From: CAYNYF01 sp964401385
Lineage (GTDB): Bacteria > Planctomycetota > Phycisphaerae > SM23-33
DNA: 64,000 bases
Direction: 5' to 3'
NCBI GenBank assembly: GCA_964401385.1
Contig: CAYNYF010000005.1
Span: forward strand, 14,290-78,289
A program made the position numbers and the translations under genes. The notes below the pieces were generated by a model, which saw only the letters and a list, made by a program, of their open reading frames with translations, searched no databases and was not told where the DNA came from. This document shows, piece by piece, positions 50,655-58,582 of the stretch (position 1 is its first letter; every line of letters starts with the position of its first letter).

Positions 50655-51125
50655 TCACTTGTCTCTCTCGGAGGCCCCGTCCAGACCGTCGCCGACGTCC
50701 AGGACGTCTTCGCCGTATCGCGGCAGGGTCTCCTCAACGTAGCGCTCCCACTCCTCGGTGGGCCACAGCTCGATGTGGTTGCCCTTGCCCACCAGCGTGA
50801 CCTGCTCGGAGATCAGCGCGCGCTGCATGGACTTTTCCGGCAGCACCACCCGGCCCTGCGAGTCAGGGCTCAGCAGCCTGGCCATCGCGAACATCAGGTC
50901 CAGCCGGCGCGACCCACGGCTGGGGAGCGGATTGCGCTGAAGCGGTGCGAGCATCCGCCGGTACTCCGCATCGGGGTACAGGCACAAATACCGGTCGGGG
51001 CTCAGGACCAGATAGAATTTCCTGCCGTCTTCGGCCGGGTTCATCTGCTCCCGCAGGGGCGCCGGAATCGCCAGCCTGTGCTTGGCATCGATCGTTACAT
51101 CAAACTCGCCCACGAACAACGCCAC
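50655..51125 (-). CDS. mraZ: Transcriptional regulator MraZ
   Basis: 156 residues, close to the family norm. Two SpoVT/AbrB-type half-sites: GEFDVTIDAKHRLAIPAPLRE at the N terminus and LLSPDSQGRVVLPEKSM in the middle. It binds repeated TGGG-type boxes upstream of the dcw operon and represses it; such boxes occur at 51224-51280. It is the first gene of the cluster. The C terminus ends with an acidic tail. Confidence 0.95.
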   Translation of the reverse strand: MALFVGEFDVTIDAKHRLAIPAPLREQMNPAEDGRKFYLVLSPDRYLCLYPDAEYRRMLAPLQRNPLPSRGSRRLDLMFAMARLLSPDSQGRVVLPEKSMQRALISEQVTLVGKGNHIELWPTEEWERYVEETLPRYGEDVLDVGDGLDGASERDK

Positions 51126-51200
51126 TTTGTGGCCCCTTTCACCGCTAGAAGGGAATTGCAGGGAAGATTAACCACCAGTAGGGCAAGCTGCAACAAAAAA

Positions 51201-51206
51201 ATTGTA
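51201..51206 (-). promoter_or_regulatory. -10 box of the dcw operon
   Basis: TACAAT on the minus strand, about 75 bases upstream of the mraZ start, with MraZ-box arrays just upstream of it. No strong -35 is seen (TTAGGT at 18 bp spacing). Confidence 0.5.
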
Positions 51207-51223
51207 AGTTTTTTCCGGGGCTG

Positions 51224-51280
51224 CACCTAACGGAACCCTACTCTGCCCAATAAATTCGCCCTCGGCCACCTAAAGGCCCA
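51224..51280 (-). promoter_or_regulatory. Two arrays of MraZ-box-like repeats
   Basis: Reading the minus strand, the proximal array (51249-51224) has TGGGC, AGGGT and AGGTG spaced 10 and 11 bp. The distal array (51280-51259) has TGGGC, AGGTG and AGGG spaced 9 bp each. MraZ operators are direct TGGGN repeats at about 10 bp. The match and the position upstream of mraZ support autoregulation. Confidence 0.6.
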
Positions 51281-51526
51281 ATATGTGGGGGATCAACTTT
51301 TTTTGGCCGGCTCAAATTGCCTCTTCCGAAAACGCCCTATCGCCCCACCGGACCCCACGCCCCACCGCCGCCGGCAGGCAGAATTCGGCGCCTCGGCGGC
51401 CGCGCGCGGCGAATTCAGGCGAGACTATCACTCGACGCATGGACATACCTAGTTGGATGCATGATGCCGGTGTTCGCCGCGAAGCCCCCTCGGCAGGATG
51501 GACGAAGGCCCCCGTCACTCCGCCCA

Positions 51527-52657
51527 TCAGCTCACGCGCCCCGGTGCGTCCCCGGCCAACTCCGTGTAGAGGCGCTCGTGTGCGGCCAAGTTGGCGGCGA
51601 TGGAAAAACGCTCGCCCACGCGCCGCCGGCCGGCCAGACCCAACCGCGCCCTTCTCGCCGGATCATCGATGAGTCCGGCCACGGCGGCGGCGAGGCCGTC
51701 GAGGTCTTCCGAGTCCACCAGCAGTCCGCTCTTGCCGTCCTCGATCACCTCGGTCAGCCCCGGGACCCTGGTGGCGACGACGGGCAACCCGGCCGCCATC
51801 GCCTCCGCCACCGCCAGACCGAAGCCCTCCCAGCGGCTGGGCAGAACGAGCATATCGGCCGCGCTCAGCACGCCCGCCACGTCGTCGGTGAATCCCAGCC
51901 AGACTGCCCAGCGGGAGGCGTCGTCGCGGCGGAGGAATTCCTCGACGAGGGACCTTTCCGGCCCGTCGCCGGCGATCACAACGCGGACGCCCCTGCCCGC
52001 GCGGCGAAGCCGGTCGGCCGCAGCCAGGAACAAAGCGACGTTCTTCTGGTAGTCCAGGCGCCCGACGAACGCGAGTAGGACCTCCTCATCGGCGACGCCC
52101 CAGCCGGCCCGCAGTTGCCTGCCGCGGGTGAGGTCGGCCGCATAGTCGTCCGGGTCGATGCCGTTGTGAATCACGCCGTAGCGCCACGCCGGCAGGCCCG
52201 ATCTCCGCGCGTGGTGGTCGCGGACGGCGGCCGAGACGCACAGAATGCGGTCGCACAGGCCGGCGGCGGCGCGGGCCCAGGCATACTGCCACGGGCGGAA
52301 GCGGGCTTCGGCCACGTGCACGGTGTGCACCAGGTGCGGCACGCCGGCGGCGCTGGCGGCGATCCTGCCGGCCAGGTCGGCGTGGAACAGGTGGGTGTGA
52401 AGCAGTTGGACCCGCTGCCGCCGCAGCAGCCGGATCAGCCCCAGGAGCTTGACCGCGTCCAGCCGCCCGCGGACGCCCAGCACGGTCACCCCCACGCCGG
52501 CGCGCCGGAGCCACTCGGCCACCGCCCCGCCGCGGAGGGCGGCCACGTGAACGGCGAAGCGCCCACGGTCGAGCCTTCTGGCCAGCTCGTAGACGCATCG
52601 CTCCGCCCCGGCCGGGCGCAGCTCCGTAATCAGTTGGCAGATACGCAGGCGGCCCAT
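51527..52657 (-). CDS. Family 4 glycosyltransferase
   Basis: 376 residues from ATG 52657 (GTG two codons earlier also possible). GT-B fold: N-terminal ICQLITELRPAGAERCVYEL, acceptor-side LLHTHLFHADLAGRIAA, the linker HNGIDPDDY, and the donor domain with LAFVGRLDYQKNV, VIAGDGPER and PSRWEGFGLAVAEAMAAGLP, where Glu and the EX7E-type motif bind the nucleotide sugar. It resembles enzymes that extend exopolysaccharide or lipopolysaccharide. It is transcribed towards mraZ and separated from the next gene group by a divergent gap. Confidence 0.88.
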   Translation of the reverse strand: MGRLRICQLITELRPAGAERCVYELARRLDRGRFAVHVAALRGGAVAEWLRRAGVGVTVLGVRGRLDAVKLLGLIRLLRRQRVQLLHTHLFHADLAGRIAASAAGVPHLVHTVHVAEARFRPWQYAWARAAAGLCDRILCVSAAVRDHHARRSGLPAWRYGVIHNGIDPDDYAADLTRGRQLRAGWGVADEEVLLAFVGRLDYQKNVALFLAAADRLRRAGRGVRVVIAGDGPERSLVEEFLRRDDASRWAVWLGFTDDVAGVLSAADMLVLPSRWEGFGLAVAEAMAAGLPVVATRVPGLTEVIEDGKSGLLVDSEDLDGLAAAVAGLIDDPARRARLGLAGRRRVGERFSIAANLAAHERLYTELAGDAPGRVS

Positions 52658-52730
52658 GTCCACAATGTATCGGCAAGGCCGCCCCGGGCAAGATCACAAA
52701 TCCGCCCTGGAAAAGCGCGCCCGCGCCCGA

Positions 52731-52736
52731 TACATT
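52731..52736 (+). promoter_or_regulatory. -10 box immediately before the nucleotidyltransferase ATG
   Basis: TACATT nine bases before the ATG with CTGGAA 18 bp upstream as a weak -35. There is no ribosome site, so a leaderless transcript is likely. Confidence 0.35.
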
Positions 52737-52745
52737 CTGCTGGCT

Positions 52746-53597
52746 ATGAGCAGCTACATAGGCACAGACAGAGCGATCATCCTGGCCCGCGGGCTGGGCA
52801 CGCGAATGCAGAAGCGCGTGGAAGGGCTTCCCCTGGATGACGAGACCGCCAAGCTCGCCGACGAGGGCGCCAAGGGGATGATCCCCGTCGGCCGGCCGTT
52901 CCTGGACCACGCCCTGCAAGCCATGCTGGACGGCGGGGTGCACCAGTTCTGCCTGATCGTCCCGCCGGAGGCCTCGTCCATCCGGAACTACTACAAGGCC
53001 GTGCGCAGGAGCCTGACGGCCGCGACCATCTCCTTCGCCGTCCAGGCCGAGCCGCTGGGCACGGCCGACGCCGTCGCCGCCGGGCGCCAGTGGGCGGGCG
53101 ATCGGCCGTTCATGGTCTTCAACTCCGACAATTACTACACGCCCGAAACCGTCCGGGCCCTGGCTGCCGCCGAGCCGCCGGCAAGCATCGCCTTCGAGCG
53201 AGAGGCGATGATCGAAAAGAGCAACATCGCCCCCGAGCGAATCCGCCGGTTCGCCGTGCTCGACGTCGACAAGGCCGGCTACGTCCGCCGTATCATCGAA
53301 AAGCCGCAAGACCCCGACGCCTACGCCCGCGGCGGAAAACTGTTCCTGTCCATGAACTGCTGGCTGTTCACGTCGGAGATCTTCCAGGCGTGCGCGTCGA
53401 TCGCGGCCCACCCGATCCGCAAGGAATACGAGCTGCCCGCGGCCGTGCAGCACAGCATCGACAAGATGCACCTGCGATATCGGGCGGTGTCGCTCGCCGA
53501 GGGCGTGCTCGACCTGACCGGGCGGGCCGACATCGAGCCGGTGCGGCGGATGCTGGCCAATCACCAGGTGCGCTTCCCGGCGCCGGATCTTTGGTAG
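52746..53597 (+). CDS. Sugar-1-phosphate nucleotidyltransferase
   Basis: 283 residues. The N-terminal signature is AIILARGLGTRMQ followed by GMIPVGRPFLDHALQAML, the NTP-binding loop and substrate region of the RfbA/GlmU-type family. QAEPLGTADAV and FMVFNSDNYY carry the metal-binding Asp, and IIEKPQDPDAYA is also family-like. A short insert (VEGLPLDDETAKLADEG) sits between the GTR loop and the Lys-equivalent segment. It probably activates the sugar phosphate made by the following kinase. Confidence 0.85.
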   Translation: MSSYIGTDRAIILARGLGTRMQKRVEGLPLDDETAKLADEGAKGMIPVGRPFLDHALQAMLDGGVHQFCLIVPPEASSIRNYYKAVRRSLTAATISFAVQAEPLGTADAVAAGRQWAGDRPFMVFNSDNYYTPETVRALAAAEPPASIAFEREAMIEKSNIAPERIRRFAVLDVDKAGYVRRIIEKPQDPDAYARGGKLFLSMNCWLFTSEIFQACASIAAHPIRKEYELPAAVQHSIDKMHLRYRAVSLAEGVLDLTGRADIEPVRRMLANHQVRFPAPDLW

Positions 53598-53607
53598 GTG
53601 CAGTGAG

Positions 53608-54942
53608 ATGGTCTGCTTATGCGACCTGCTTGGCAGCGGCGATGCATTGATGGCCCGGTCGGCGTCCGCGCTGGAGCGGCTTTTCGCCCGGAGCGGGCAG
53701 GAGCCGGTCATCGGCGTGTACGTCCCCGGGCGGGTGGAGTTCCTGGGCAAGCACACCGACTATGCCGGCGGGCGCAGCCTGCTGATGACCGTGAACCGCG
53801 GCTTCCGGCTGGTGGCGGCCCCGCGGCAGGACAAGACGCTCCGCGTCGTCGCCGACGGCAACGAAAAGGACGCCCAGGAGTTCCGCTACGGGCAGATGCC
53901 CGCCCACGAGCCGGGCCATTGGGTCAACTACGTGGCCACGGTCGCCCGCCGGGTGGAGCGGAACTTCTCCGCCCGCGCGGACCTGCGCGGGGCGGACATC
54001 GCCTTCGCCTCCGACCTGCCCATCGCCGCCGGCATGAGTTCCTCCAGCGCGCTGATGGTGGCGACCTTCCTGGCGATCTCGGCGACCAACCGGCTGGACC
54101 GGACGCCGGACTACCGCCGCCAGATCACCTCGCCGGTGGAGCTGGCCGAGTATCTCGGCTGCGTGGAGAACGGGCAGTCCTTCGGGCCTCTTACCGGCGA
54201 GGCCGGCGTGGGAACCTTCGGCGGCAGCGAGGACCACACCTCCATGCTGTGCTGTAAGGCGGGGATGCTCTCGCAGTTTTCCTTCGCCCCGGCCAACTTC
54301 GAGCGGGAGATTGCCTTCCCCCGCCAGGCCGAGCTGGTGATTGCTTCCTCGGGCGTGCACGCGGTCAAGACCGGCCCGGCCATGGAGCTGTACAACCGCG
54401 CGTCCATCCGCGCCCGCAGGGCCTGCCAAGCCTACGACCGCGCCACCGGGGCGGACTGCCGCCACCTGCGCGAGATCGCCGCCAGGGTCGGCCCCGAGGG
54501 GCTGCTGGAGGCATTGGAAGCCATCCGCCGCGGGGCCGAGCCGGCCGACGGCGAGCTGGACCTTCCCGGGAGATTCGAGCAGTTCTTCCGCGAGGACCAG
54601 CAGATCATCCCGGCCGTTGGCGACGCTTTGGCCGCCGGCCAGATCGAGCGCATCGGCGAGCTGGTGGACGCCTCGCACGCCGGCGCCGCCCGCGGCCTGC
54701 AAAACCAGGTTCCGCAGACGAACTTCCTTCAGAAGTCGGCGCGGGAGCTGGGGGCGCTGGCGGCGTCGTACTTCGGCGCCGGCTTCGGCGGGTCGGTCTG
54801 GGCGATGGTGGAAAAGGACCGGGCCGAGGCCTTCGCCGACGAGTGGCGCCAGACCTACACGCGACAATTCCCCGAAGACGCCCAGCGCTCGGAGTTCTTC
54901 TCCTCCCGCCCCGGCAGGCCGGCCGAACTCTTGCAGGATTAA
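53608..54942 (+). CDS. GHMP-family sugar kinase, galactokinase-like
   Basis: 444 residues, 10 bp after the nucleotidyltransferase. It has GRVEFLGKHTDYAGG (galactokinase: GRVNLIGEHTDYxxG), the GHMP ATP loop DLPIAAGMSSSSALM, and GAGFGGSVWAMVEKD at the C terminus. The Glu of the galactokinase GEHTDY motif is Lys here, so the sugar may not be galactose. A central insert with paired Cys (MLCCKAG) is unusual. With the preceding gene it should give an NDP-sugar. Confidence 0.85.
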   Translation: MVCLCDLLGSGDALMARSASALERLFARSGQEPVIGVYVPGRVEFLGKHTDYAGGRSLLMTVNRGFRLVAAPRQDKTLRVVADGNEKDAQEFRYGQMPAHEPGHWVNYVATVARRVERNFSARADLRGADIAFASDLPIAAGMSSSSALMVATFLAISATNRLDRTPDYRRQITSPVELAEYLGCVENGQSFGPLTGEAGVGTFGGSEDHTSMLCCKAGMLSQFSFAPANFEREIAFPRQAELVIASSGVHAVKTGPAMELYNRASIRARRACQAYDRATGADCRHLREIAARVGPEGLLEALEAIRRGAEPADGELDLPGRFEQFFREDQQIIPAVGDALAAGQIERIGELVDASHAGAARGLQNQVPQTNFLQKSARELGALAASYFGAGFGGSVWAMVEKDRAEAFADEWRQTYTRQFPEDAQRSEFFSSRPGRPAELLQD

Positions 54943-54961
54943 CCCGACAGAACCTACGCCC

Positions 54962-56041
54962 ATGGAACTAACCACCAAAGGTGATTACCGGCAGTGCATG
55001 GATCGTGTCGAGGCGTGGTGGGCCCGGCAGATCATCGACCGCCCGCCGGTGACGATTTTCGTCCGCCCGGATCGCCCGGCGCGGGAGATAGCCTCGCATC
55101 ACACGTCGCTTCAGCAGCAATGGCTGGACGCGGAGTTCGCCGTGGACCGGGCCGAGGCCGCGGCCGAGGCGGGCGTCTGGCTGGCCGAGAACTTCCCCAG
55201 ATACATGCCCAACCTCGGCCCGGAGGTCTGCGCGAACGCCTACGGGGCGGAGCTGGAGTTCTCGGAAGGCACGAGCTGGTCGATCCCCTGCGTCGGCAAT
55301 ATCCGCGACGTGCTGAAGATGCAGCCGGACCTCGAGGCGCCCCACTGGAAGACGATCCGGCGGATGACCGAGCTTTCGCTCCAGCGCGGCGCGGGCAGGT
55401 GGATCACGGGCGTGGCCGACCTGCACACCAACGGCGACCTGCTGGCCAGCCTGCGCGATCCGGAAATGCTCGCCCTGGACTACGCCGACGACTTCGAGGG
55501 CGTCCGCGCGGCCTGCCGGCACGTGACTCCCCACGCCAAGGTCTTCTTCGACGACCTCTACGGCCGGATCGCCGCGGCCGGGCAGCCCTGCTCGACCTGG
55601 GGAACGGCGATCGCACGCGGGACGATGTACTACGTCAGTTGCGACTTCATCTGCATGATCTCGCCGAGGATGTTCGCCGAGACGATCCTCCCGTCGATCG
55701 AATGGGAGGTCAACCAGCTCGAGCACAGCATCTTCCACCTGGACGGGCCCGGCGCGCTTCAGCATCTGGACGCCCTGCTGGAGATCGACAAGCTCGACGC
55801 CATCCAGTGGGTCTACGGCGCCGGTGCGGGCACCGCGAGCGACTGGATCGACCTTTACCGGCGGGTCCAGTCGGCCGGCAAGGGCGTCGAGGTCGCCGCC
55901 ATCGACGCCGACGACGCCCGCGCGGTCATGGAGGGAATCGCCCCGGAAGGTGCGTGGCTGGCCGTCGGCGGCAGCTATTCCATGGACGAGGCGGAAAGCT
56001 TCCTGGCCGAGGCGGAGCGCTGGGCCGCCGGAAAGAAGTAG
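54962..56041 (+). CDS. Uroporphyrinogen decarboxylase-family protein (second copy)
   Basis: 359 residues from ATG 54962, 19 bp behind the kinase. The fold-family features are a WITGVADLHTNGDLLASL strand, AKVFFDDLYG, and ISPRMFAETILPSIEW. HSIFHLDGPGALQHLDAL holds the HxDG motif seen in MtaA/CmuA-type members. It is quite different from the protein at 10909-12084. The catabolic context and the neighbouring amidohydrolase argue against haem synthesis. Reaction unknown. Confidence 0.8.
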   Translation: MELTTKGDYRQCMDRVEAWWARQIIDRPPVTIFVRPDRPAREIASHHTSLQQQWLDAEFAVDRAEAAAEAGVWLAENFPRYMPNLGPEVCANAYGAELEFSEGTSWSIPCVGNIRDVLKMQPDLEAPHWKTIRRMTELSLQRGAGRWITGVADLHTNGDLLASLRDPEMLALDYADDFEGVRAACRHVTPHAKVFFDDLYGRIAAAGQPCSTWGTAIARGTMYYVSCDFICMISPRMFAETILPSIEWEVNQLEHSIFHLDGPGALQHLDALLEIDKLDAIQWVYGAGAGTASDWIDLYRRVQSAGKGVEVAAIDADDARAVMEGIAPEGAWLAVGGSYSMDEAESFLAEAERWAAGKK

Positions 56042-56046
56042 CCGGC

Positions 56047-56841
56047 ATGGGCGTCATCGACTTCCACACCCACGCCTTTCCCAACCGGCTGGCACGCCGG
56101 GCCATGCGGACCCTCGCCCGGCAGGCCGACTGGCAGCCCGTCCTGGACGGGCGGCTCAAGAGCCTCATCCGGAGCATGGACGCGGCCGACATCGACGTCT
56201 CGGTTGTCTGCGCGATCGCCACCAAGCCGGAGCAGGCCGCGGACATCTTCAAGTGGTGCCGGAAAATCCGGTCGGATCGGATCGAGCCGTTCCCGTCGGT
56301 CCACCCGGACACGGACGACCTAACCGGCTGGATGAAGCGATTCGCCGACGCAGGCTTTGCCGGCATTAAGGTGCACCCGATGTATCAGGACTTCGCGGCC
56401 GACGAGCCGCGCGGCCTGAGGCTGCTGTCGGCGGCGGCGGAGGCGGGTCTGGCCGTGCAGATGCACTGCGGGCGCGACATATCCTTCCCGGCCGACGACG
56501 ACCGCGCCAGCCCCGCCCGCGTCCGACGGGCCCTGGAGGCCGTGGGCGAGATCAAGCTCATCTGCACGCACATGGGCGGCTGGCGGATGTGGGACGCCGC
56601 GGCCGAGAAGCTGCTCGGGGCCCGCTGCCACGTGGAGACGTCGTTCACCAGCTTCGAGGTGCCTGCCGAGCGGCTGGTGGAGATGATCCGCGCCCACGGC
56701 GTCGACCGCGTGATGTTTGGAACCGACTCACCCTGGACGGATCAGTCCGAACAGCTCGCCCAAATCCGCGGGCTGGGCCTGACCGACGAGGAGCTGAGCA
56801 AGATCCTCTTTGCCAACGCCGCTCGCCTACTGCGGCTGTAG
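56047..56841 (+). CDS. TIM-barrel amidohydrolase-family protein (second copy)
   Basis: 264 residues starting five bases after the UroD-like stop. Amidohydrolase-2 pattern: VIDFHTHAFPN (HxH), GIKVHPMYQDF, AVQMHCGRD, LICTHMGGWRMW and VMFGTDSPW (metal Asp). Related proteins include ACMS-decarboxylase-like and lactonase enzymes. The last gene of the plus-strand group from 52746, so it is very likely co-transcribed with the UroD-like gene. Confidence 0.85.
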   Translation: MGVIDFHTHAFPNRLARRAMRTLARQADWQPVLDGRLKSLIRSMDAADIDVSVVCAIATKPEQAADIFKWCRKIRSDRIEPFPSVHPDTDDLTGWMKRFADAGFAGIKVHPMYQDFAADEPRGLRLLSAAAEAGLAVQMHCGRDISFPADDDRASPARVRRALEAVGEIKLICTHMGGWRMWDAAAEKLLGARCHVETSFTSFEVPAERLVEMIRAHGVDRVMFGTDSPWTDQSEQLAQIRGLGLTDEELSKILFANAARLLRL

Positions 56842-56907
56842 GCCGGCTGCAAGGAGGCTTCAACGGTATTCCTCAGCACGATCCGACCGACGGTGGAGGG
56901 AAAGACC

Positions 56908-56986
56908 ACCACGAATTTCACGAATTACGGCGAATTCCACGAAGAATCCCTTAGAAGAACACAGATTCGTGCAATTCGTGTTCTCC
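56908..56986. repeat. CACGAATT inverted-repeat element
   Basis: CACGAATTTCACGAATT at 56910-56926 is answered by ATTCGTGCAATTCGTG at 56965-56980 in inverted orientation, with further CGAATTCCACGAA units between. It starts and ends with motifs shared with the element at 41996-42057 (GAGAAC-CGAATT). It occupies the gap between the amidohydrolase and acetamidase ends. Confidence 0.65.
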
Positions 56987-57006
56987 GGACGACGGGGGAA
57001 GGCGGC

Positions 57007-57912
57007 CTACGGCAGCAGGTACTTCCGCTGCACCTTGCACAGGTAGGTGAACAGCGGATTGACGAACTGCGTCACGCGGGCCTGGAGGACCTGCGCCAGG
57101 AGCATGTGGGCCGCCGTCGGCGTGAAGTCGAAGTCATCCACCATCCAGTGGATCAGGTCGGTCAGTGCCTGCCGGAAGGCGTCCTCGGCCGGGCGGGCGA
57201 AGCCGGTGGTGGCGATCCACTCGTCCGTCTCGATCCGCGGGTTGCCGAAGCGCTTCGGCCGGTCAGCCAGCTCGACCTTCAGCGTCAGCACCGCGGCCGT
57301 TTCTATGCCCCCGGCGCCGTCGATCTCCCCGTCGCCCTGGACGGCGTGCACGTCGCCGACGTGCAGCAGCAGCCCGTCCACGAAGACCGGCAGGTGCACG
57401 CGGGCGCCCGTGGTGATCTCCGGAACGTCGAAGTTGCCGCCGAAGCGGCCGTTGTGGGCGTTGGACAGGGCCTCGTTCGGCCGGGCGACACCGACGTAGC
57501 CGATCATGCCCGCGGCCGGGATCTTCAGCTTGTCCGACCACTCCACGAAGCCGTCGCGGATGCGGACGGCCTTGAAGGCCTCCTCCCAGCCGCCCTCGCC
57601 CGCGATCGCAGGCAGCACCGGGCTGGACTTGCCCAGACGCGTGTAGCCGTACTCATGAAGCTGAACGTCCAGCACGTGGACGATCACGAGCTGGCCGGCC
57701 TTCGCCCCGTCCACGGCGATGCAGCCCGTGGAGGCGTTGATGCCACTTTCGGCTTTCTCGTCGAAGACGCCGGTGTGCGAGTCGAACTGCCGCCCGCAGG
57801 TCGGGACCGTCTCCACCTGAAAGACCTCGCCCGCGGCGACGGTGAACGTCACCGCATTGGCGGCCGAGGTGTAGGAATAAACGACGTCGGGCTCTGCGCG
57901 TCGGATCTTCAT
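57007..57912 (-). CDS. Acetamidase/formamidase-family protein
   Basis: 301 residues. ATG 57912 is preceded by GGAG; the longer frame upstream would be translated from REP DNA. The family features are FQVETVPTCGRQF, SGINASTGCIAVDGAKAG, GYVGVARPN, GGNFDVPEIT and VGDVHAVQGDGEIDGAG, the usual FmdA/AmdA core binding a metal through its His and Asp residues. It hydrolyses small aliphatic amides such as formamide and acetamide to ammonia and the acid. It is an isolated minus-strand gene whose leader contains a REP hairpin 28 bp upstream. Confidence 0.87.
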   Translation of the reverse strand: MKIRRAEPDVVYSYTSAANAVTFTVAAGEVFQVETVPTCGRQFDSHTGVFDEKAESGINASTGCIAVDGAKAGQLVIVHVLDVQLHEYGYTRLGKSSPVLPAIAGEGGWEEAFKAVRIRDGFVEWSDKLKIPAAGMIGYVGVARPNEALSNAHNGRFGGNFDVPEITTGARVHLPVFVDGLLLHVGDVHAVQGDGEIDGAGGIETAAVLTLKVELADRPKRFGNPRIETDEWIATTGFARPAEDAFRQALTDLIHWMVDDFDFTPTAAHMLLAQVLQARVTQFVNPLFTYLCKVQRKYLLP

Positions 57913-57940
57913 GCCGTTCTCCAATACGAACAGCAAGTAG

Positions 57941-57960
57941 GGCGGGCCAACCGGCCCGCC
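57941..57960. repeat. REP palindrome, left copy
   Basis: GGCGGGCC-AACC-GGCCCGCC, a perfect 8 bp stem, preceded by GTAG. Together with 58563-58582 it flanks the RAYT gene in inverted orientation with one mismatch over 24 bases. Confidence 0.8.
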
Positions 57961-57979
57961 GCACATCGCGCCGACGAAC

Positions 57980-58537
57980 CTACAAGCCGTCCGGCTCGAT
58001 GTCCACCCTCCCAGGCCAATTCACCGATCCACACCAATCGACATCGTACCAGCCCATACGCCGGTACCGATGGAAACTCGACCACGGCCATTCCGAAGGA
58101 CGCCCTGCCATCCCATGCTTGACAGGATTCACGTGAATGTAGTCCAGGAGCCGCTTGAAGTCCGCAAAATCCCGAATCACATGTTCGAAGAAGCGCTTTT
58201 GCCAGACCCCCCGGTATCGCTGCCTCTGCCGCCCCGGCGTGGACGCACCTTCGGCCCCGCCGGCTGAGAGGTAATCCCGGGTGAAGCTCTGCTTGATAGC
58301 GCCAATGCGCTCGGAGTAGTCCGCGTCCTCCTGCGGCAGGCGCCAAATCATGTGGACGTGCTCAGGAAGCAACACAAACCCCATCTGCTCGAACGCCCGA
58401 CGCCGCCGGGCCTCAACAATCGCTCGACGCAGTATGGCTCGTGCCGGCTCCGTCGTCAGAATCGGACGGCGTTGATGCGTGACAACCGTGAAGAAGTATA
58501 CGCCTCCCTCGACGCGCCAACGTTGGTAGTTGGGCAT
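57980..58537 (-). CDS. REP-associated tyrosine transposase (RAYT, Y1 HUH nuclease)
   Basis: 185 residues; ATG 58537 is preceded by GGGGAG. The TnpA-REP signature is YQRWRVEGGVYFFTVVTHQR, LLPEHVHMIWRLP with the HUH pair (HVH), and LDYIHVNPVKHG with the catalytic Tyr. RAYTs nick and join REP hairpins as single strands. It is framed by REP copies at 57941-57960 and 58563-58582, so the gene and its presumed substrates form one unit. All catalytic residues are present and it may be active. Confidence 0.9.
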   Translation of the reverse strand: MPNYQRWRVEGGVYFFTVVTHQRRPILTTEPARAILRRAIVEARRRRAFEQMGFVLLPEHVHMIWRLPQEDADYSERIGAIKQSFTRDYLSAGGAEGASTPGRQRQRYRGVWQKRFFEHVIRDFADFKRLLDYIHVNPVKHGMAGRPSEWPWSSFHRYRRMGWYDVDWCGSVNWPGRVDIEPDGL

Positions 58538-58562
58538 TGTCTCCCCAAGCAAAAAAGGTTCC

Positions 58563-58582
58563 GGCGGGCCCGTTGGCCCGCC
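58563..58582. repeat. REP palindrome, right copy
   Basis: GGCGGGCC-CGTT-GGCCCGCC, followed by CTAC. Its reverse complement matches the left copy at 23 of 24 positions. It abuts the stop codon of the lipoprotein gene, so that gene's 3' end may derive from the insertion. Confidence 0.8.

Larger units (their letters stand above)
51126..51526. other. Intergenic control region upstream of mraZ
   Basis: 401 bp between the mraZ start and the end of the glycosyltransferase gene. The part nearest mraZ is unusually AT-rich and holds the -10 box and MraZ boxes. The remainder (51300-51526) has open frames of no recognisable identity and no RNA gene that I can see. Confidence 0.5.

Noticed and set aside
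51283..51672. Plus-strand open frame across the mraZ upstream region
   Set aside because: No motif or ribosome site, and it runs into the glycosyltransferase gene on the opposite strand.
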